Assembly (NCBI GenBank): GCA_029953675.1
Contig: JAMWBK010000004.1
Location: 186,001 to 250,000 of the forward strand
Direction: 5' to 3'
DNA from: Rhodosorus marinus
Taxonomy: Eukaryota > Rhodophyta > Stylonematophyceae > Stylonematales > Stylonemataceae
DNA: 64,000 nt
Part shown: positions 19,167-28,159 of the stretch, piece after piece
Position numbering within the stretch: the first letter of the stretch is position 1
How the letters are laid out: each line of letters starts with the position of its first letter
Translations under genes and position numbers: made by a program
Notes under the pieces: generated by a model
The model's input: only the letters and a program-made list of their open reading frames with translations
The model's database searches: none
What the model was told of the DNA's origin: nothing

Positions 19167-22037
19167 ATGAATGGTGTGGAGAAGCTTCCTTCTCAGGAGG
19201 CGTCAGATGATGTGAAGACACTGAAGGGGGAAGTGAAGATGGAACTGATGACGAACAAGATTGAGCAGGGTATCAAGGAGTTGGACGTGAACGGACCACC
19301 TCGTCCTGGATTCCCGGCATCGACGACGATGTCAAATCAAGCGCCTCCAGCAGATGAGCTAGATGATTACAAGGTCTGTCCGCTGTCCAAGCACCATGCA
19401 CCTGAAGTGGATTGGAAGAGCATGTCCAACCGGGAGCTCGCAAACTCCAAGGATATGTACACGAAGGAGTTTTCAGAGCTCATGTTCAACCAACGCGTCC
19501 TCTTCGCTGCTTTGGACCCAAAGGTACCTCTGTTAGAGAGGTTTAAGTTCTGCTGCATCGTTTCTAGCAATATGGACGAGGTATACGCAAAGAGGCTCGG
19601 GAATATTCCGAAGTTTGATGAGGAGGATGAGGAGGATAGGAACAAGAACTACAAGAAGCTGATCCGGCCTAAGACGGGGTTCGAGGAGGAGCTGGCTTCC
19701 GCGGTCAGCGATACAGTGGATGCCCTCTACGACTGCCTTCTTACGCAGCTGCTTCCTCAGATGAAGGAGCTCGGTGTTGAAATTCTCACGCGGAAGAAGC
19801 TCAATGCGCAGCAGAGGAGGAACGTGACGGTATACTTCAAGAAGAAGATTTTACCGATCCTGACGCCGTTGTCTGTAGATCAGACCCACCCCTTTCCGTT
19901 GCTTCAAAGTCACGGAATCTACCTGGCGGTTGTGCTGTTGAACCCAGAAACGGACAAGACGCGACGGGTGTACCTTAGGGTGCCGCCGGTGAAACCGAGG
20001 GCCGTGAAGCTAGATGACGAGGGACTCAAGTACATCCCCATCGAAGAGATTGTACTGGACAATATGAACCTGGTCACGGAGGGTATGCAGGTGCTCAAGG
20101 CATATCCATTCCGCGTCACGAGGAACGTCAAGCTCGTGATTGACGATGCCCACTTTGGTGAGAGCGATAACCTGCTTGACTTTGTGTGGGAGGAAGTCCA
20201 CAGGCGGCGCAGCGCACCGGCCACGAGATTGGAAGTGACTAAGGACATGCCAGCAGAGTTCTTGGACCTCTTGGTGAAGGAGCTCATTCTGGACAGCACT
20301 GATGTGTTTGTGTTGCCGTGTAACCTGGTTGGTCTAGCGGACTTTATGTCCATTAGCTTCAGCGCACCCTTTGCGGAGCACCGCGACGCCCCGCATACAC
20401 CGAGGGTGCCGAAACGCTTCGAAGGGCTCGAGGAGAAGCTGCTCATGGAGCCCGGAAAGGTCTTCAACCAGATCCGAAAGCAGGACATCTTGGTCGAGTA
20501 CCCCAAGCACTCGTTCAAGCACAGCAGCGCATTGTTCTTGAGAGCTGCAGCTAGGGACACAAAGGTTAGGGTCATCAAGTGCTGCCTGTACCGCGGTGGA
20601 GATGATTCCCCCCTTGTGGCTTCGCTGATAAGGGCGGCCAAGTCTGGCAAGGAGGTGAGCGTTCTGGTTGAACTGAAGGCTTCGTTCGATGAAGTTCAGA
20701 ACTCCGAGTACGCACGGAAACTGAGAAGGGCTGGATGCAACGTGAGCTATGGCATGCTCGGCCTCAAGGCTCACTGCAAACTGATCCTAGTCGTGCGTGA
20801 GGAGGAGAGTGGCTTCCGGCCATACGCCAATATCGCAACAGGCAATTTCAATCCCGGAACTGCAAAGATCTACACGGACCAGTCCCTGTTCACATGTCGG
20901 GAGAACATCTGTTCGGACGTTATCGACCTGTACAACGCACTGTTCGGCTATTCACGAAAGCGGAACTACAACTCCTTGCTCGTTGCGCCGGTGAACATGT
21001 TGTCCAGTTTCATTTCGTTTATCCGCAAGGAGGCGGAGAACGCGAGGAAGGGCCAGAAGGCTCACATCATCGTCCAAGTCAATGGGCTCACTGAACCTTC
21101 CATAGTAGAAGAGCTCTACGCCGCCTCCCAAGCCGGCGTCAAGATTGATCTGATCGTGAGGGGCATCTGTTGTATCCGACCCGGGCTGCCGGGCAAGAGC
21201 GAGAACGTCAACGTCTACAGCTGGATTGGACGGTTCCTTCAGCATCAGCGGATCTATTACTTCTACGATGGTGGAAAGGAGCACATGTACATTGGATCCG
21301 CGGACTGGAGAAGCCGTAACCTGAAGAACCGTGTGGAAGTGTGTACGCCAGTCGAGGATTCAAAGCTCTTCAAGAAGCTCTACTCCAACCTGCAGTTCTT
21401 CCTCAAGGACACACGGAACACCTGGCGCATGGCATCCGATGGACGCTATTACATGCGGAAACCGGAGGCGTCTGTCAAGTCCATTGCCATCGAAAAGTCG
21501 AGCGAACTGGAGGATGAGTATGCCACGAGCGCGATTGTGATGGATGCGGAAGGAGATGGCTCCGATGACGAGGATGTTACGAGATACAGGGTCATGATCA
21601 ATGGTGCTCAGGTGGCGGTCACTTCGGCGCTGCACATGTGTATTCCGGTCCGGGCAATTGATGATAAGAACCTGAGCGTGCTTTTGGTTCAGAGCGGAAA
21701 GAGCACAGACGAGGAGAAGATGGTTTGGAGCTTTCCGCAGGTGAATGACGAGAGTGGAAACTCGCTCCTGGATGCTGTCCAGGGAGAATGCGAGAAGGAA
21801 GCTGGGGTCACGGGCGGAGTAGTGGACTACATTCCGTGGAAGAAGATTGGGACAGACACTGCCGCAGATTTCCACATCTTCCAGGTCGAGGCCGAAGAAG
21901 AGTGGGCAGGAGAGCTAACCCGCGGACGCCTTTGGATGACTTTGCCCGACGCTATCAACCAAGCCAATGAGATGAAGGATGAGCGGCAGGAGAAGACGCT
22001 TGAGGCGGTCCAGAAGTGGTTCGCCGACCTCCACTGA
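19167..22037 (+). CDS. PPK1: Polyphosphate kinase 1 fused to a C-terminal Nudix/DIPP-like domain
   Basis: Makes inorganic polyphosphate from ATP. The gene is intronless and encodes 956 residues; the frame opens 48 nt earlier only from a GTG, so I take the first ATG. Residues ~90-770 match bacterial PPK1 throughout. The N-terminal domain has FNQRVLFAALDPKVPLLERF and SSNMDEVY; then come ILPILTPLSVDQTHPFPLL, IKCCLYRGGDDSPLVASLI, ATGNFNPGTAKIYTD and VRGICCIRPGLPG. Both catalytic histidines are present: H536 (LKAHCK) and H693 (LQHQRIYYF). After residue ~810 a DIPP-like Nudix fold follows (VWSFPQV; ERQEKTLEAVQKW near the end). Its Nudix box (859-881) has the canonical 23-residue length but has lost several consensus residues (V859 for Gly, N865 for Glu, G873 for Arg, K877 for Glu). 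Bacterial origin of the kinase part is inference. Confidence 0.92.
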   Translation: MNGVEKLPSQEASDDVKTLKGEVKMELMTNKIEQGIKELDVNGPPRPGFPASTTMSNQAPPADELDDYKVCPLSKHHAPEVDWKSMSNRELANSKDMYTKEFSELMFNQRVLFAALDPKVPLLERFKFCCIVSSNMDEVYAKRLGNIPKFDEEDEEDRNKNYKKLIRPKTGFEEELASAVSDTVDALYDCLLTQLLPQMKELGVEILTRKKLNAQQRRNVTVYFKKKILPILTPLSVDQTHPFPLLQSHGIYLAVVLLNPETDKTRRVYLRVPPVKPRAVKLDDEGLKYIPIEEIVLDNMNLVTEGMQVLKAYPFRVTRNVKLVIDDAHFGESDNLLDFVWEEVHRRRSAPATRLEVTKDMPAEFLDLLVKELILDSTDVFVLPCNLVGLADFMSISFSAPFAEHRDAPHTPRVPKRFEGLEEKLLMEPGKVFNQIRKQDILVEYPKHSFKHSSALFLRAAARDTKVRVIKCCLYRGGDDSPLVASLIRAAKSGKEVSVLVELKASFDEVQNSEYARKLRRAGCNVSYGMLGLKAHCKLILVVREEESGFRPYANIATGNFNPGTAKIYTDQSLFTCRENICSDVIDLYNALFGYSRKRNYNSLLVAPVNMLSSFISFIRKEAENARKGQKAHIIVQVNGLTEPSIVEELYAASQAGVKIDLIVRGICCIRPGLPGKSENVNVYSWIGRFLQHQRIYYFYDGGKEHMYIGSADWRSRNLKNRVEVCTPVEDSKLFKKLYSNLQFFLKDTRNTWRMASDGRYYMRKPEASVKSIAIEKSSELEDEYATSAIVMDAEGDGSDDEDVTRYRVMINGAQVAVTSALHMCIPVRAIDDKNLSVLLVQSGKSTDEEKMVWSFPQVNDESGNSLLDAVQGECEKEAGVTGGVVDYIPWKKIGTDTAADFHIFQVEAEEEWAGELTRGRLWMTLPDAINQANEMKDERQEKTLEAVQKWFADLH

Positions 22038-22352
22038 AGATTTTCGAAGACCTAACAAATACACAACTACGTTTGACTTATATTTCCAAGTATATAGCTG
22101 CAAGACTTTTTCCATAATCTTCAGCCGATATCTTTTTGTCCGCGTTTACAGACTATACTGTAGGGCTTGAAGCAGAACAAATACAAACTTAATTTCAAAA
22201 CAAGAGACTGTATAAAACAAAAGGTATCTATATTCAAACGTGCAAGTTGAGATGACAGTCAGCTACGCCGCGAAACCCGCCACGAAATTGAGAGCTTGAG
22301 CGCTAAGGTGAAATCCCAGGTTCAACTATTTTGTTGAAGGAATGCCATCTTT
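22038..22352. other. Short convergent intergenic spacer
   Basis: AT-rich 3' flank between the convergent PPK1-Nudix and hydrolase genes. Nothing beyond presumed 3' UTR and poly(A) signals. Confidence 0.6.
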
Positions 22353-23300
22353 TTAGAGGAAATCGTTGGCTCTGAGGATCCGGAAAATGTCCACGTTGGT
22401 CTCCAGAAGGCAAGCGTGTCCGCAGCTCGGAAGCTCTTGTACAGATGAGTCAGGGATGAGATCTGCTAAACGACTGGCTTCTCTTGTTGAGTCGAAGATC
22501 ATATCTTTGCCGCTCGCGACGATGAGGGTAGGCATCGTGATCTTGTTCGTTATTTCCTGGGTCAACATCGAAAACAGTCTAATGAGTTCTCTGCCTCCAT
22601 GAGCACTGTGAACCTGGAACCTCACTCTATCTCGAAAAGGCGGCCTTCGAATGAGCCGCAGGCGATGTTCTGCGGCTTCCAAGGGGGCTGAAGAGACGTT
22701 GACGGACGGGAGCTGCATGACGGGTCCAGGAGTTATGTTCTCAGGATCGACCCGGTCCGGGCTTGTTAGGAATCGCCACAGAACTGTGGCCGCTAGAGGG
22801 TAAAGAAGCTTTCCTGAAGAGTCAATTCTCAAGACTGGGAGAAGTGCTGCCCCAGCTCCGACGAGAGAAGATGATCGAAATGCGGTGGCGGAATTTACGA
22901 GCACAAGACGATCCACCAAAAGCGGTTCCACAACCAACGCGGACAAGGCAAACACCGCGCCGAGAGATTCCGCGATGACAATCACCTGCGAAGGCTGGAG
23001 CTCATTCTTGAGGTTCCTCAGAGCGGCTCTAGCAGCAGATCTAAGAGTCGGCCAGCCTGACTTATCCCGTGGCCCGTGATAAATCGACGCAATGCTGACG
23101 CCCTCCCCAGCGCATCTAACCTGGTTCACAGGAAGCGCTCGGGCATCCATGCCGGCAAAAAAGACCACCAATGGACACCTGGAAGGCGCTTCAACCCGTT
23201 CGACTCTCACCACCAAAGCCCGGTAGTCCGGCAAGCCCATCCTCCTCACCACAGAACGATGGCGTGGAGCCTGCCAGTTCACAACAAATCCAAACTCCAT
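22353..23300 (-). CDS. Alpha/beta hydrolase (esterase/acyltransferase-like)
   Basis: Single-exon, 315-residue serine hydrolase. The likely triad is visible: nucleophile Ser in IVIAESLGAVFALSAL (an AESLGA elbow, with Ala in the usual first Gly position of GxSxG), acid Asp in VASGKDMIFDS and His in LPSCGHACLLE. The stretch DRLVLVNSATAF resembles the hydrolase part of plant phytyl ester synthase/diacylglycerol acyltransferase-like proteins. That would suggest lipid or phytyl ester metabolism in plastids, but this is only a resemblance. No convincing signal peptide is seen. I chose the ATG at 23300; the frame is open slightly further 5' only from TTG, and an in-frame TGA lies just beyond. Convergent with the PPK1-Nudix gene. 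Confidence 0.75.
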   Translation of the reverse strand: MEFGFVVNWQAPRHRSVVRRMGLPDYRALVVRVERVEAPSRCPLVVFFAGMDARALPVNQVRCAGEGVSIASIYHGPRDKSGWPTLRSAARAALRNLKNELQPSQVIVIAESLGAVFALSALVVEPLLVDRLVLVNSATAFRSSSLVGAGAALLPVLRIDSSGKLLYPLAATVLWRFLTSPDRVDPENITPGPVMQLPSVNVSSAPLEAAEHRLRLIRRPPFRDRVRFQVHSAHGGRELIRLFSMLTQEITNKITMPTLIVASGKDMIFDSTREASRLADLIPDSSVQELPSCGHACLLETNVDIFRILRANDFL

Positions 23301-24373
23301 CTCGGACCACGGTGGCACGATGTTCAATCGATGTTTTGATCAGTCATTACAGTTCCATTTCAGAAGATCAAACCTCCGCGTCTACTTCAAAGCTGCCATA
23401 CTTCCGATACCTCCTCCAGAGAGCTCTCCTGACCCTGAACTTGTCAGTTATCCACCCGCCATCTCCATTCAGTCAAAATATTAAAACCTAGATTGTTTTC
23501 AGTCAAAATTTGAATTAACGGAAAACGGATTTTTTAGGTTTGCCTGGATTAGTGAGTATTTTGTACATACTCTCATGAAGCTGATGATTATGTAAGGCCA
23601 GTGCTTGGCGCTATGGAAGTCCACATACCTCTAAGGCGATGAACAAATCTATCTAGGTGCTTGTTAGAGGCGTGTTGAGGTCAGATAGTAACCTCACAGA
23701 GTCTTTTGAAAGATAAAAAAAGTGTTCCAAAAGATTATACGCCCGGTCGCGAGGAAGAACGGAGAAGGGTCGCGTGTGTACGACCCGTTTCTGGATGCAT
23801 CCAGGTTCCGGAAGTTGAACACGAATTGGCTATGAACGCTCCAATCCGTTTCTATAAATCTTCTGAAGTGCTCACCACTGGATAAGCCGAGTCGCGTCGC
23901 AATCCATTTCCACCCCTGGACCTTTGCTCTGCGAAACCTACGCTTGCATGGTACAACGAGAGCAGCCTCTACTCCTCGCTGACCAGGCCGCTCGTCATCT
24001 AACCCCCCAGTGAAGGGCTAGAAACCTGAGCGGTGTCTCAGCGACGGAAACGAAGCTAAGCCTCAGAAACTCAGACAGTCCTGAAAAACTCGTCAGACCG
24101 AAATTAATGTTCCTCGTTCATTATGCCCTGGTTTCTCATAGTGACAAACCTTGGGCATTCAATCGGTTATTCGGCTTCGTCAACTTGGAGAAGCAACAAC
24201 GGTCCAGCGCTTCCCTGTTCTCAATACGTGCCATGCCTCATATTGACGCTTCCAAGTAATTTAATAAAGGACGCAGCACAGCCCGGTGCTTGGAACGCTT
24301 CCGTAAGAAGTTGAACGTGCTCTCGACTAAACTGAGCGCTGCTAGGCCGAGGATCTTAACAGGTATCAAAGAA
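23301..24373. other. Intergenic region, about 1.1 kb
   Basis: Divergent spacer between the hydrolase and the small secreted protein gene. No domain-bearing frame or recognisable RNA gene was found. Confidence 0.5.
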
Positions 24374-24817
24374 ATGGTACATTTCAAAGTCTCTATTCTC
24401 TTCGTTTTGTTCATTGTCTGTATTGGAATAAGCTCTCTCGCGGACGCGAGGTCGACTTCGAAGACAAGCCCGATCGCGCGTTCGCTTAAAAGGCAGCAGA
24501 GGCGATGCGAAAAGTCGTCCGCATGTTATGGGCTACACGATGAGCATCTGCACAACTGCATCTTGAAATGTGCGTCTGAGCATTGCTATGAGCTTATTTA
24601 CGCAAAAGATCCGGTGAGTGACTCCTGTGGCTCCCTCGCAACGCAACCAGAAGCCTAAAGCAAAGAAGTCTAAATAACGCTTCCGCCGTATTGCATGTCA
24701 TTCGAACAGCTGGAAGATGGTGAAGTAGATAACTCTCGATCGAAAGCGTTTCTCAAATGCTTTGACAAAAGCTCAAGAGGAGAAAGCGTCTCGCCACAAG
24801 TCCTGGACGAGCTGTAA
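24374..24817 (+). CDS. Small secreted cysteine-rich protein (DUF4787-like)
   Basis: A 115-residue protein from two exons, 24374-24613 and 24710-24817, separated by a 96-nt GTGAGT-AG intron in phase 0. The N-terminus is a signal peptide (VSILFVLFIVCIGISSLADA). The mature part has a compact cysteine pattern: CEKSSACYGL, then NCILKCASEHCYELIYAKDP, then after the splice LEDGEVDNSRSKAFLKCF. This spacing and the CYELIY..DPLE-GE core match a small family of unknown function found in plants and animals (DUF4787, from memory). Probably a secreted or ER-lumenal disulfide-bonded protein. The splice restores the DPLE-GEVD block, which supports the model. Function unknown. Confidence 0.7.
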
Positions 24818-24920
24818 CACTGCTCCTAGAGGAGGTTGCCTGATCGCTAGAGTCATTTACATTGTACAGTGAGTTTTAAAATAGCAGAGACGAAGCGTCA
24901 AGAGATTCTCAATAGAAATT

Positions 24921-26065
24921 TCAAGCTGGGAGCTCGCTGCTTATCTCCGAGACTCCTGCTTGATCAACGACGAGCGCGAGTTTTGCTCCTGTAGGTTTGC
25001 TTGGCGAGCTGAGCACTTCGATGGACTTGGTTGATGTCGGTCCGTCTTTAGTAAGCAAATATCTGGCCGACATATAGCTGCTCCAGAAAATCCCAAGCGC
25101 TGGTGCCTGTGGGATAAGCGACCGACAACAAGAAAGAGGGGTTCGGGGCGGCTTGGTCAATTCGACTCTGTCTGAATGATCTATTCGCTTTCTGGTAAAC
25201 TTACGAAAGGTCGAAGCGACCCGCGTAACCTCATCGCCCCTGCTCTTTCCTGGTGAGCTTCGATGAACACGTCCGTGACTTGATTAGTGAGCAATACCAG
25301 AGCCTTGAACTTCCTTGCGACAGTTCTAAGGGCCTTTACGAGCTGGAACACTAGACTATCCCTCGCTGATCCCGATCTTGCTGATCGGTCGCTGTTGAAC
25401 CTCAGCGGTGCTGCGACAGAGTCTACAATGACCACGCGCGCACGTGACTGTTCGAGTAGCCAAGGAAGTCTGTAGCTGCACAGCGAAATCAGTGAATCTG
25501 CTGAACGACACATCTCGACGATAACCTTGTCGCTGAAGCTGGATCCTTGATAATCCAGTTGCAGATCAAGCTTTTCCCGAAGCCCAGCCTCGATCTCCAG
25601 CATCCTCGACACAGGAAAACTCCCTTCAGTGTTTATGTACACGCAGCCGTTCTCCAGTCCACCAAAATCCCGCGGCGCGCAGGACATCAGCGCGAGCTGC
25701 ATACACAGCTGGCTCTTTCCCGCGCCAGCACGCCCTGTGAACTCAATCAGCTGTCCATCCTCTCCAATACCAATCCCATCGCCTCCCAGAAGCAAATCCA
25801 AAGACCTGATCCCAGTCTTAAGTACCTCTCTGTCCCTATACAACTCCGCAGCGGACCTCAGCACTACCTGATCCTCAAAGAGCTCCTTTCTAAGAGCCAA
25901 CAACACATGTCCCCGGAACTGAGGACCAGTCGATAACCCAAGACATACTTTCTCAATCTCCTTCTTCACCAATCCATCGTCCTCAGTGATCAACAACTGA
26001 ATCGCGCCTTCACGTCCAAGCTCGCTCATCAACTCCTTGGCGACCTCGGTCAGTCGAGGATCCAT
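24921..26065 (-). CDS. XRCC3-like RAD51 paralog
   Basis: RecA/RAD51-family ATPase of 348 residues, close to the usual XRCC3 length. Exons 25205-26065 and 24921-25106, with a 98-nt intron (GTAAGT...CACAG) in phase 0. Walker A is GRAGAGKS at residues 111-118; the Walker B strand is RVVIVDS near 210. Other RAD51-paralog features are LKTGIRSLDLLLGG before the P-loop, LVLLTNQVTDVF after Walker B, and APALGIFWSSYMSARYLL, which fits the XRCC3 C-terminal block best. Expected role: homologous recombination repair with other RAD51 paralogs in the nucleus. Assignment to XRCC3 rather than another paralog is by resemblance of the C-terminal segment. An open frame continues upstream, separated from the ATG by one TGA (see findings). 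Confidence 0.8.
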
Positions 26066-26722
26066 TCAGACGGCTTCCCTTACGGACTTAGCTTTCATCG
26101 ATGCACATCCACTTCGATCCAGTTCTCTAAAGTCCTCTTCATCGATCTTCAAGGCCTGAACGGGTTCTCCAACCGCGAGTTTGTGTGATGGATATCTTCC
26201 ACCATCTTCGTCAGATGAGCAAGCCAACTCGAATCCTAGCCTGCTTTCACAGTAGTAGACAAAAAACTCTTCCTTCACGAAACTGTCTCCATGCGCAAGC
26301 AACTTCTTCGCTAACTAAACCAAAAAGGTTGACAAGTCGTCACCTCCACGGATCCGTTGAGAAGCCAACAAGTCTGAGCAAGCCGTCTTCTTCTGGTCAA
26401 CGGAGAAAAACAAAAAAAAAGTGCTCCTTCAAGAAACTGTGTGATCCTCACGCGAGACAGTCTTTGCTAACCAAACTCAAACTTCTGACCGAGCAAGTCT
26501 CCGTCTTCTTCGCGAAATGCGGATCTCTCGATATCCACAAAATGTCTGGGCAAGTCTTCGTCTCCTTCACGACCAGGGATCTGTCGACTTTATGCGCCAA
26601 GTCGTCTTTTTCGAAGTTCTAAGAGTTCTTAGTCAATATGTTAGCTTAGTTCGTCTTCTCCAACGTCCTTTGAAAAGTTGCAGCAGTACATCTTCGTCAA
26701 TAACTTTTTCTGTTCTAAAACA

Positions 26723-27750
26723 GTGAGTTTTCGAAAGCTGCAGTTGCAGCGAACTGAGAGGGAATTTCTGCCCTCTTCATTAAGTCATAGAGGTTCCAGC
26801 AATGCGTCAGCGTCTTCGTCGAGCAAAGAGTTGCAGTTTTATCGTCGATGGCCCTATTTTCTTGCTACCCTAAACATGTTGTCTTGGTGAAGGGTACTAA
26901 GAAAGTGAGTTTTCGAAAGCTGCAGTAGCAGAGAACTGAGAGGGAAATTCTGCCTTCTTCATTAAGTCAAAAAGGTTCCAGCAATACATCTTCGTCAAAC
27001 AAAGACGTGCAGTTTCTCGTCAATGGCCCTTCCTGCTTCTCTAAACAAGTTGTCTTGGTGAAGGGTACTAAACCAGTGAGTCTTCGAACTGAGAGGGAAA
27101 TTCTGCCTTCTTCATTAAGTCATAGAGGTTCTAGCAATGCGTCAGCGTCTTCGTCAAACAAAGAGATGCACTTTATCGTCAATGGCCCTTCTTGCTTCTC
27201 TAAACAGGTTGTCTTGGTGAAAGGTACTACAACAGTGAGTTTTCGAAAGCTGCAGCTGCAGCGACCTGAGAGGGAAACTCTGCCTTCTTCAATAAGTCAT
27301 AGAGGTTCCAGCAATACGCCTTCGTCAGGCAAAGAGTTCCAGTTCATCGTCGATGGCCCTTCTTGCTTCTCGAAACAAGTTGTCTTGGTGGAAGGGTACT
27401 AAAACAGTGAGTTTCCGCAAGCTGCAGTTGCAGCGAACTGAGAGGGAAATTCTGACTTCTTCATTAAGTCATAGAGGTTCCAGCAATGCGGCAGCGTCTT
27501 CGTCAAGCAAAGAGTTGCAGTTTTATCTTCAATGGCCCTCTTTGCTTCTCTAAACAAGTTGTCTTGGTGAAGGGATACTAAAAAACAGTGAGTTTTCGAA
27601 CGCTGCAGCTGCAGCGAACTGAGAGGGAAATTCTGCCTTCTTCATAAAGAGGTTCCAGCAATACGTCTTCGTCAAACACAGACTTGCAGTTTATCGTCGA
27701 TGGCCCTTCTTGCTTCTCTAAAAAGGTTGTCTTCGTGAAGGGTACAATTT
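26723..27750. repeat. Tandem repeat array, about six units of 158-182 nt
   Basis: Units begin near 26723, 26905, 27077, 27235, 27407 and 27588, each opening GTGAGTTTTCGAAAGCTGCAG or a variant. Each continues through GAGAGGGAAATTCTGCCTTC, TAGAGGTTCCAGCAAT, TCGATGGCCCTTCTTGCTTC and GTTGTCTTGGTGAAGGGTAC. Spacings are 182, 172, 158, 172 and 181 nt, so reading frame is not kept across the array and it is unlikely to encode one repetitive protein, although single units are open. The array lies in the shared upstream region of the divergent XRCC3-like gene and the 410-residue membrane protein gene. Degenerate related motifs (GTCTTCTTC, GCAAGTCTTCGTC) extend back to about 26370. Confidence 0.85.
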
Positions 27751-28159
27751 CGTTCATCCCAGAGGAAGTTGTACAAAGTTCAGTCCATCCAGAGGCACGA
27801 CCTGTTGTTGATCAGCATCGACAGCAAATTTTTTTTTTGGAGCGTTTCTATGATCGTTTCAGACGAAGAGGAAATAGTCGGACAGTGATTGCCAGTGTGA
27901 CCTGATGTCTTAAAGAGCTTCCTTCTTCGGACTGCGCGGGAGAAGAGGGAAACTGGAAAGCGGGACTGAGGAAATAGGAGCTTAGTCTACTGGGTTTTGA
28001 TGACAGAGAGTTTTTGGTTTCTGTTTGCAACGATCTGCTTCTGAGGCAGAAAGAGACTCACAGAACGTGGATCTTTGAGACAGGGAAGAAAGTGTTGGCT
28101 GCTAGAGAGGATTGATCGATGATCGGAGTGATTATTGGTAAGGACAAACTGTCCTAGTG

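Noticed and set aside
19167-22037. PPK1 as bacterial contamination in the assembly
   Set aside because: The sequence joins flanking eukaryotic intron-containing genes without a compositional break, and the reading frame carries a eukaryote-like DIPP domain. Read coverage across both borders would settle it.
26185-26622. Plus-strand 145-codon frame before the tandem array
   Set aside because: Built from degenerate GTCTTCTTC repeats and antisense to the open stretch upstream of the XRCC3-like gene.
27007-27402. 131-codon frame inside the tandem array, as evidence for a repetitive protein
   Set aside because: Unit lengths of 158-182 nt break the frame between most units, so the frame is a by-product of two fortuitously compatible units.
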